Part shown: piece by piece, positions 1 to 5,445 of the stretch
How the letters are laid out: each line of letters starts with the position of its first letter
How positions within the stretch are numbered: the first letter of the stretch is position 1
Origin: Methanobacteriota archaeon
Lineage (GTDB): Archaea > Halobacteriota > Methanosarcinia > Methanosarcinales > Methanosarcinaceae
Assembly (NCBI GenBank): GCA_030837265.1
Contig: JAUPKV010000488.1
Coordinates: 1 to 5,445, forward strand
DNA: 5,445 bases
Direction of reading: 5' to 3'
The notes under the pieces: generated by a model
Databases searched by the model: none
Told to the model about the DNA's origin: nothing
Seen by the model: the letters and a program-made list of their open reading frames with translations, nothing else
Translations under genes and position numbers: made by a program

Positions 1-2
1 TA

Positions 3-2687
3 TCTTGCCTTCAGGAAAAACGCAGTTTTGATGATAAACTCCTTATGAATAAGGATGCGATTATTGAACTTGGGAATGGTATTGCAAAATACCGGGCTGA
101 TAGGGATTTCCTTATATCTGGAGAACAGGAACTTCAAGATAAAAGGACCGAGTTTCTGGAAACACTAAGTGGACTGGGTAATAACTGGGATGAAGAAGCT
201 CTAAGCCGTTTTGACCATTCGATTCCTGCAAGAGAAACGATTATTCAAAAGCGGAAGGAAATGGAAGAGACTACAAGAACAATTGAGAGAACTCGAGATA
301 GGATGGGAGAAGCCCTTAAGGAAATCAAAGAACTCAGCGAGGAAATAGAATCCTTAAAAGAGAAACTGAATGCATACTCATCCCTCCCAAATTACGAAAG
401 CGTAAAGTTAAGGCTTGAGGCAGTGAGCTATCTTCGAGCGAAATATCCGTTACTTAAGGAAAAAGAATCTGAGTTCAAAAATCTTGAAAAGGAATTAGAA
501 AAAGAAGCGATGCTCTTTGCAGCGTTTAGACCTAAGGAAAACGAAAGTAGAGCAAAACTTCCTCTCTGGCCCGCAGGAATGATTCTCGTTGCAGGTAGTA
601 TCGGTCTAGTTTATGAGTTTATGAACGGCTCATTACTTCCGGGAGTTGCCATATTCTTAATCCTTTTTGCTACTTCCGTTGCATATATCCTGACAGTCAG
701 GAGATCTTCACCCTCTGCTCCTTTACCGGCACACCAAGAGGAAAGTGCAGCAGAAAACAAAAGAGTGCAGGGTCTCAAAGAACAGCTCTCAAAAGAGCTT
801 GCAGCTCTGAAAGACGAAATGAAGGTATGGGCAAAAAAATGCGGATTTGAAGAAATTCCTGATCCTTCTGTACTGGAGAGGAAAGCGAATGAGCTACAAA
901 ATTCAAAGGAAGAGCTGAAAGCTGCCGGAGAATTACGGTTGCAGCAGGATAAGCTCCAAAAGAAGCTAGATAGGTTAGCTTCGAGTTATTCATCACTTGA
1001 GAATGCCTGCAGATTAGAGCTGACTAAGCAGGAAAAGACTCTCCAGGAATGGAGAGACTGGCTTGTTTCTCTCGGATTGAATCCGGCACTCTCTCCAGAG
1101 CATGTGCTTGAGATTTTTTCCTCAATCAGGACATGTCTAGAAAAACAGAAAAGTGTTAAAGAGCTTGAAAAGCAGGTAAGGATAAAAGAAGAAGCTATTG
1201 CGAAATATGAAAGGGAAGCACAGGAGATCCTGAAAGCCTGTGAAAAGCCAGTTGCAGGAACAGGATTTGAAAGTGAAATAGTAAATCTCCGAGAGGAAGT
1301 AAGTGCTGCATTTAACCAAGCCGAAAGAATTAAAAGATTAGAAATTGAGGCCAAAAGCCTGAAGGTTAAAAGAGACGAACTGGAAGGCCAACTCCTGCAA
1401 GAGGAGAAGACGAGAAACGATCTTTCTGATATGTGGAGCCAGCGGCTTGTCACTTATGGGCTTGACTCTTCGCTCTCCGTAGATAGTGTGCTTGAAATCT
1501 TTTCGGTGATCACGATCTGTTTTGACAAGCAGAAAGCGATCAAAAAGCTTGAAAAACAGATATCTTCCAGCAGAGCTTCGATAGAAGTTTATGAAGCAAA
1601 GGTGTCTGGAGTTTTGCAGGAATGCAGTCGATCAGTATCAGGGATCTCTTATGATACGGAAGTTGAAAAACTTCGTTTGGACTTTGAGCTCGAGTCTGAA
1701 AAATTAAGGAATCTAGAACAGCTTAAAATGAAGTCTAATGATTTGGAGATCGAACTCAGAACAGCTTCGGGCTGGTACGAAGAGGCTAAGAAAGAGCTTT
1801 CAACCGTTTTAATAGCTGGTTATGCCGAAACTGAGGAACAGTTCTTCGAAAATGCGAGAATCTGGAACCAGCGGACTGGACTTAAAAACAGGATTTACGA
1901 AGCGGAGCAGCAAATTCGAAGGATTTCGGGATATGAGGCGAAGTATGATGCTTTTGTAGCAGAGCTTCAAAATGTAAACCCTGTTACTCTGAAAGAAGAA
2001 AGCCAGAGACTTAAGGAATTCCTTGAAAATTTAGATCAGGAAATCTCCGAAATAATTGATAGTCGTGGAGCAATCAGAAATAAGATCGAGCAACTTGAAC
2101 ATGAAGATGAAGGTTCTTTAACTAGGCTCATGAAGAAGAGCCTCTTGGAAGAAATTCATGAAAAATCAAGGGACTGGGCATCCCTTGTTCTTGCTAGGAA
2201 AATACTTGAAAAAGCTATTGAAGTTTACGAGAAAGAAAGGCAGCCTGCAGTTATTGTGGAAGCTCAAACTTTTTTTTCAAAAATAACCGGGGGAAGATAT
2301 ACTCGGATTTATTCTCCGCTAAACTCTTCCGAAATTTACGTTGAAGATCGAGAGGGGCGCCAGAGGAAAGTCACGGAATTAAGCAGGGGGACAGCCGAGC
2401 AACTTTATCTCTCGCTAAGATTTGGTTTTATAAGGGAGTTTGAGATACATTCTGAGCCCTTACCTATTGTTTTTGATGATATACTGGTGAACTTTGATCC
2501 CGAGCGATGCAGCAGAACTTGTGAAGCCATAACAGATTTGGCTTCAACTAACCAGATATTTTATTTCACTTGTCATCCTGAAACAGTACAGATGTTTTCA
2601 GAAAAGTTACCTGAATGCCGGATTGTTGATCTCGATAAAGTCCAAAAAAAGTTAGATATAAGTCCTCAGATAACTTTGCCAAGATAA
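3..2687 (+). CDS. YhaN/SbcC-like coiled-coil AAA (ABC-type) ATPase, 5'-truncated by window edge
   Basis: This is the C-terminal part of a Rad50/SbcC/YhaN-type ATPase, a family that handles DNA ends or breaks, usually with an SbcD/YhaO-like nuclease. The frame is open through 14 codons before the first ATG at 45, so that ATG is internal; the N-terminal head with Walker A (probably 250-300 residues) lies outside. Numbering from that Met: long charged, heptad-rich coiled coil fills about 58-170 and 225-720; two hydrophobic helices lie at about 175-192 and 197-218; a duplicated segment spans 335-544. The C-terminal head has YEKERQP (728-734), TGGRY (748-752), signature LSRGTAEQ (779-786), Walker B VFDD (D811, D812) with D-loop NFD, and H-loop histidine H844 in TCHPE. 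Walker B ends DD rather than the usual DE, which I believe is normal for YhaN proteins. Family assignment is strong; the exact role is inferred. The gene ends 146 bp from a convergent helicase gene. Confidence 0.9.
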   Translation, partial: SCLQEKRSFDDKLLMNKDAIIELGNGIAKYRADRDFLISGEQELQDKRTEFLETLSGLGNNWDEEALSRFDHSIPARETIIQKRKEMEETTRTIERTRDRMGEALKEIKELSEEIESLKEKLNAYSSLPNYESVKLRLEAVSYLRAKYPLLKEKESEFKNLEKELEKEAMLFAAFRPKENESRAKLPLWPAGMILVAGSIGLVYEFMNGSLLPGVAIFLILFATSVAYILTVRRSSPSAPLPAHQEESAAENKRVQGLKEQLSKELAALKDEMKVWAKKCGFEEIPDPSVLERKANELQNSKEELKAAGELRLQQDKLQKKLDRLASSYSSLENACRLELTKQEKTLQEWRDWLVSLGLNPALSPEHVLEIFSSIRTCLEKQKSVKELEKQVRIKEEAIAKYEREAQEILKACEKPVAGTGFESEIVNLREEVSAAFNQAERIKRLEIEAKSLKVKRDELEGQLLQEEKTRNDLSDMWSQRLVTYGLDSSLSVDSVLEIFSVITICFDKQKAIKKLEKQISSSRASIEVYEAKVSGVLQECSRSVSGISYDTEVEKLRLDFELESEKLRNLEQLKMKSNDLEIELRTASGWYEEAKKELSTVLIAGYAETEEQFFENARIWNQRTGLKNRIYEAEQQIRRISGYEAKYDAFVAELQNVNPVTLKEESQRLKEFLENLDQEISEIIDSRGAIRNKIEQLEHEDEGSLTRLMKKSLLEEIHEKSRDWASLVLARKILEKAIEVYEKERQPAVIVEAQTFFSKITGGRYTRIYSPLNSSEIYVEDREGRQRKVTELSRGTAEQLYLSLRFGFIREFEIHSEPLPIVFDDILVNFDPERCSRTCEAITDLASTNQIFYFTCHPETVQMFSEKLPECRIVDLDKVQKKLDISPQITLPR
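567..698 (+). other. Two transmembrane helices (hairpin) inside the coiled-coil ATPase
   Basis: Residues 175-192 and 197-218, counted from the Met at 45, are two strongly hydrophobic stretches without charged residues except E191. A short MNGS turn separates them, and an RR pair at 219-220 follows the second. Highly charged coiled coil flanks both sides. This is the pattern of a membrane hairpin; both flanks would face the same side, presumably the cytoplasm. As I recall, many YhaN-type ATPases carry such a pair. Membrane insertion itself is inferred. Confidence 0.75.
1047..1676 (+). repeat. Tandem internal duplication in the coiled-coil ATPase (two units, 128-residue period)
   Basis: Residues 335-416 (1047-1292) align without gaps to residues 463-544 (1431-1676), with about 33 of 82 positions identical by hand count. 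Shared landmarks are an opening W, LV..GL, LS..VLEIFS, I..C, KQK, K.LEKQ, YE, L..C, V.G and E...LR. The DNA is also visibly alike over the VLEIFS-to-LEKQ stretch. A weaker related start (W262, then CGF and a VLE motif) may be an older third unit near base 828. The intervening sequence, about 417-462, is ordinary coiled coil and completes the 128-residue period. Confidence 0.8.
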
Positions 2688-2769
2688 GATCACCTACTAA
2701 TAAATGATTCCCAAAGGGTTCTGTGTAAATATGAGTGATAAACAATATTATAGGTTCGATCGTAGCCGG

Positions 2770-2826
2770 AAAAAATTATAATCCCTCGTAGACCACACAT
2801 AACCGCGAGATGCAGTTTACCCTCGC
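2770..2826 (-). terminator. Candidate 3'-end element of the helicase operon (weak stem plus T6)
   Basis: Read on the minus strand, the region just after the helicase stop codon has a 5-bp GC-rich inverted repeat (GCGAG at 2826-2822 with CTCGC at 2809-2805, 12-nt loop). About 30 nt further on is a run of six T at 2775-2770 within an A+T-rich stretch. Archaeal RNA polymerase can terminate at oligo-T tracts without a stem, so the T6 is the more relevant part if the host is archaeal. The stem is too far from the T run for a classic bacterial intrinsic terminator. No matching T run follows the plus-strand gene. Confidence 0.3.
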
Positions 2827-2833
2827 TCTGTTT

Positions 2834-5002
2834 CTATAGTCCTTTCAGAACCTCAACTGCCGATTTCACATCCAACTCATTATAGAGAAACGCCACTCGC
2901 AATAATTCATCAGGAACCATCTTATCGTATTTATCAACCCTTCGTACTTGATTTTCGGGTAGTACCAAATCGGGGTCATGGTCGTTTATTTGAAGCTTGG
3001 ACAGCTTATCGGTAAACTCAGCAATGGAAAGGTCACTCGTTATCTGCAAATAATGACGTCCTCTAGAAACAGAATAAATTCGAAGAGAATCTTTTAGACT
3101 GAACTCCAGCAGATTCTTTATTGTCTGTAACGTTTTACTTCCTACCCATGGACAAAAGTAAAATGATCGCTCAGCATAGGGAATAATACTTTTTTGCAGT
3201 ATCCCTGCTTCTCTGGCAATAATGCGCGCGTCATCAATAACCTGCGATGCTTTTGGCTGCAAATAACTATATTGAATGTTTTCCATCAAAATTTGCCTAA
3301 TTCTACTAATTATTTTTGTATGGATATGGCCCCCAGAACCTTTCCAACTTGGTATTTGGTTGTTTTTTACAGGGTTAACATATATGATTTTGCGCTCCTC
3401 ATCAACATCGCGTACCTTCCATGGTCGACCAGCCAAAATGAAGACATCACCTACAGTTGGACAGTCATCCAATGTACCGATTTCACTATCTTGACTATGC
3501 ACATGATATACCTGCTCATCTTGAAATACCGCATAGAAAGAATAGTGATTTGTAATCCTTTCTCCTTTCAAGCCAACGATGATGTTTCCGCCCTCAATAC
3601 GCTGCAAATAGTCATTTGCCAGCATGTGCCGCAGTAGTTTTTGATATTCCTCTTGGCTAACTGTACTATGGAATGCGGGAAGCTTCAAGACGTTTCTCGC
3701 CAGTTCAGAGGGACTGAATTCACCAAATGTCATTAAAGTGCTGAGCGTTTGATGCGCCAACAGACTGAACGGTTTTGCCTTAAGCTCAAATGGTTCTACC
3801 CAGCGCTCCTCAAGATAAAGCTGAATGATTGCAATGGCACGCAATAAATTCCATGGCATTTGCCCAAAAGGGTTTCTGTCTAATGGCTTATATACATCAA
3901 GAAACATCATCTGTGATTTTCCGCTACGTCTTCCGGAGCGCCCTAAACGCTGCACAAAGCTTGCACAGGAATAGGGTGCACCAATTTGTATAGTGGAATC
4001 CAGGTCTCCAATATCGATGCCCAGTTCCAATGTCAGTGTGGCAGCTGCAACGGTAGGTCCATTATTGTCCCTCAAAGCAGATTCTGCTTCATGACGCAGT
4101 GAGGCTGAAACACTGCCGTGATGAACGTAAAATACATCTCTCTCATTCTTCTTCAGTGCAATTTCTTTCATTGCAGCAATAGTTTTTTCTGCGTCACCTC
4201 TACTATTTGTAAAAATCAGGCACTTCTTACTATGGCAGTTTTCATAGAGAAAATCATTATATTCCTGCACAACTTTTTCAGCTTCTTCAGGGTCATCGGG
4301 TGGGACAAAACTTTCGGCGCACAGTGATATCGTCCGTTGATGGTGCTTGATGCCCACTGCCCTTACTTTTCGGTTGCTTCCTGCTGCTAAAAATTGCATG
4401 GCGGGTTCATAGTCATTCAGTGTTGCGGAAAGACCGATACGTCTAGGTTTGCAGTTTGCAACTTTTTCTAACCGTGCTATGAGACAAAGCACTTGCAGAC
4501 CACGATCTGTTCCCATAAGCGCATGAATTTCATCGATGATTATAAACCGCAAATCAGAGAACAATCGCGTCGCATCACCGGGATGCAGCATCAACAATGC
4601 TTCCAGTGATTCAGGTGTAATTTGGAGTACTCCCTGCGCCTCTTTTAGCGCACGTTTTTTCACCGATTGAGATACATCCCCATGCCAAGGCCAGACCGGG
4701 ATATAGCTTTCTTCTAGCAGTCCGCTAAGTCTTTCAAATTGGTCGTTAATGAGTGCTTTCAACGGTCCAATATACATAACGCCAATTGTTTCCGGATGAT
4801 TTTGAAACAAGGAGGTCAATATGGGAAAAAAGGCCGCTTCTGTTTTGCCAGAAGCAGTTCCCGAAGCGATGATAACATGATCATCGGTGTCCAGAATTGC
4901 TTCACAAGCTTCTACCTGAACCTCACGTAGATCTGTCCACTGTTTTCGATAAATATATTCCTGTATAAATGGCGCATAGCGCTCAAAAGCGGTCTGGCTC
5001 AT
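2834..5002 (-). CDS. Lhr-like DEAD/DEAH-box superfamily 2 helicase (BrxHI-like), complete
   Basis: This is an ATP-driven nucleic-acid helicase of 722 residues with the Lhr-core layout. RecA1 has a Q-like LREVQ (25-29), Walker A SGTASGKT (47-54, K53), motif Ia PLKALINDQ (80-88), ITPESLEALL (128-137), motif II DEIH (157-160) and motif III SAT (192-194). RecA2 has IFTNSR (263-268), HHGS (294-297), motif V TLELGIDIG (324-332) and motif VI QRLGRSGRR (351-359). A winged-helix-like region (about 411-485) and an Lhr-type beta-barrel with LAGRPWKV (522-529) and IPSWKGSGG (549-557) follow; the C-terminal 150 residues are unassigned. All catalytic motifs are intact. The ATG at 5002 overlaps the TGA of the upstream ATPase gene by 4 bp and has no clear Shine-Dalgarno, so coupled translation is likely. 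The partner gene suggests a BrxD-BrxHI-type defence module. A general Lhr repair helicase is possible but less likely given that partner. Arginine codons lean to CGN, unlike the convergent gene. Confidence 0.93.
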   Translation of the reverse strand: MSQTAFERYAPFIQEYIYRKQWTDLREVQVEACEAILDTDDHVIIASGTASGKTEAAFFPILTSLFQNHPETIGVMYIGPLKALINDQFERLSGLLEESYIPVWPWHGDVSQSVKKRALKEAQGVLQITPESLEALLMLHPGDATRLFSDLRFIIIDEIHALMGTDRGLQVLCLIARLEKVANCKPRRIGLSATLNDYEPAMQFLAAGSNRKVRAVGIKHHQRTISLCAESFVPPDDPEEAEKVVQEYNDFLYENCHSKKCLIFTNSRGDAEKTIAAMKEIALKKNERDVFYVHHGSVSASLRHEAESALRDNNGPTVAAATLTLELGIDIGDLDSTIQIGAPYSCASFVQRLGRSGRRSGKSQMMFLDVYKPLDRNPFGQMPWNLLRAIAIIQLYLEERWVEPFELKAKPFSLLAHQTLSTLMTFGEFSPSELARNVLKLPAFHSTVSQEEYQKLLRHMLANDYLQRIEGGNIIVGLKGERITNHYSFYAVFQDEQVYHVHSQDSEIGTLDDCPTVGDVFILAGRPWKVRDVDEERKIIYVNPVKNNQIPSWKGSGGHIHTKIISRIRQILMENIQYSYLQPKASQVIDDARIIAREAGILQKSIIPYAERSFYFCPWVGSKTLQTIKNLLEFSLKDSLRIYSVSRGRHYLQITSDLSIAEFTDKLSKLQINDHDPDLVLPENQVRRVDKYDKMVPDELLRVAFLYNELDVKSAVEVLKGL
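4999..5002 (-). promoter_or_regulatory. ATGA stop/start overlap coupling the ATPase and helicase genes
   Basis: On the minus strand the sequence ATGA contains the helicase start codon (5002-5000) and the stop codon of the upstream DUF2791-like gene (5001-4999). No convincing purine-rich ribosome-binding site lies within the 15 bases before the ATG, which read through GAGTTTGATAT. This points to re-initiation by ribosomes finishing the ATPase gene and keeps the two proteins in step. The overlap is seen directly; the coupling is inferred. Confidence 0.7.
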
Positions 5003-5445
5003 ATATCAAACTCGGCGAAGAGATCATCATTTTTTTCGGTTACCTCTTCTGGATTTAGTTCAGCACTCTTTACTGAGAATCCTTTTTCTGTTATCAGCAT
5101 TTCAAAAGTCAGATCGGGATTTTGATTTAGGACATTCAAAAGACCCAAAAAATCCCTTGTAATCTCACGTGGTGTCAATAATTGATCAGCACCTAAACGT
5201 GCAACTACAGTGTTAATAAAGGCAGTGAGCTCTTTTTCTCCAAAAGGACACGAGTAAGAGTAGTGTGCCCCATGAAGTTCACAAAGCCGATGTAACAATA
5301 CATAAATCTCTTCGGCAGAGAGTTGATTAAGCTTAATTACAGGACTCGTATAATCCACAAAACCCTGTGCACCAAAACGGTTATCAGCAAGACGTGAGCG
5401 CAGTGCTTCATAGTTAAAAAGGCCTCTGCGTTCATCGTAAATAAA
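4999..5445 (-). CDS. DUF2791/BrxD-like P-loop ATPase, C-terminal 148 codons only (5' end outside window)
   Basis: The frame is open to the last base of the window, so the GTG at 5358, which gives a 119-residue reading, is an internal valine and not a start. The visible part begins FIYDERRGLFNYEALRSRL, passes through a NRFGAQGFVDYTSPVIKL segment and SAEEIYVLLHRL, and then reaches a winged-helix-like end with LTPREITRDFLGLLNVLNQN. From memory this matches the C-terminal region of BREX ATP-binding proteins (DUF2791, BrxD), which run to roughly 430-450 residues. The Walker A and B motifs would therefore lie outside, to the right. The protein ends in an acidic tail (NDDLFAEFDI). Its TGA overlaps the ATG of the Lhr-like helicase, which fits the BrxD-BrxHI gene pair of BREX types 2 and 6. 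No BREX methylase, PglZ or BrxC gene is visible, so calling the locus BREX would go beyond the sequence. Similar ATPases also occur beside TerB-domain proteins. Confidence 0.8.
   Translation of the reverse strand, partial: FIYDERRGLFNYEALRSRLADNRFGAQGFVDYTSPVIKLNQLSAEEIYVLLHRLCELHGAHYSYSCPFGEKELTAFINTVVARLGADQLLTPREITRDFLGLLNVLNQNPDLTFEMLITEKGFSVKSAELNPEEVTEKNDDLFAEFDI

Noticed and set aside
986..1453. Minus-strand open frame of 155 codons opposite the coiled-coil ATPase.
   Set aside because: The Ser/Leu/Phe-rich translation is what antisense reading of Glu/Lys/Arg-rich coiled-coil codons gives, and the plus-strand gene is well supported.
2707..2720. CCCAAAGGG as a terminator hairpin for the plus-strand gene.
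   Set aside because: It is only a 3-bp stem with a 3-nt loop and no T run follows on the plus strand, so it is too weak to call.
2751..2769. GGTTCGATC in the intergenic region resembles a tRNA T-loop, raising the idea of a tRNA remnant or attachment site.
   Set aside because: The flanking 5-base stems do not pair, and no acceptor stem, anticodon arm or CCA-like end is present. The resemblance is a short chance match.
3194..3637. Plus-strand open frame of 147 codons lying opposite the helicase gene.
   Set aside because: It is antisense to a helicase with every catalytic motif intact, and its translation shows no recognisable domain. It is a shadow frame.
1..5445. CRISPR array, insertion sequence, rRNA or tRNA genes.
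   Set aside because: No regularly spaced short repeats, transposase motifs, terminal inverted repeats or RNA gene signatures were seen on either strand.

Overview
The window holds three protein genes in two convergent blocks, separated by 146 bp at 2688-2833. Two of the three are cut by the window edges. On the left, a plus-strand gene (3-2687) encodes most of a large SMC/Rad50-like coiled-coil ATPase of the YhaN type. Its reading frame is open to base 3, so the N-terminal Walker A half lies outside. On the right, two minus-strand genes overlap by 4 bp. The upstream one (4999-5445) is the C-terminal 148 codons of a protein resembling DUF2791/BrxD P-loop ATPases. The downstream one (2834-5002) is a complete 722-residue Lhr-like superfamily 2 helicase resembling BrxHI.

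The origin looks like a methanogenic archaeon of the Methanosarcina kind. This rests on moderate A+T content, the style of the YhaN-type protein (two membrane helices set into the coiled coil), AGA/AGG-leaning arginine codons in that gene and no obvious Shine-Dalgarno at the visible start. It is a suggestion only, because there is no rRNA, tRNA or other marker. The minus-strand pair leans to CGN arginine codons, as expected if it was acquired separately, possibly from a bacterium.

Functionally, a DUF2791 ATPase coupled to an Lhr-like helicase is the BrxD-BrxHI pair known from BREX types 2 and 6. Related ATPase/helicase pairs also occur with TerB-domain proteins, as I recall. The helicase is the last gene of its operon here. 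The genes that would decide between a BREX locus and a smaller stand-alone system would lie to the right of base 5445. The YhaN-type ATPase is probably a separate transcription unit involved in DNA end or break processing. Its usual partner, an SbcD/YhaO-like nuclease, would be expected to the left of the window.

The most distinctive features seen directly are a tandem internal duplication in the YhaN-type coiled coil, the membrane hairpin in the same protein, and the translationally coupled ATPase-helicase pair running convergently into it.
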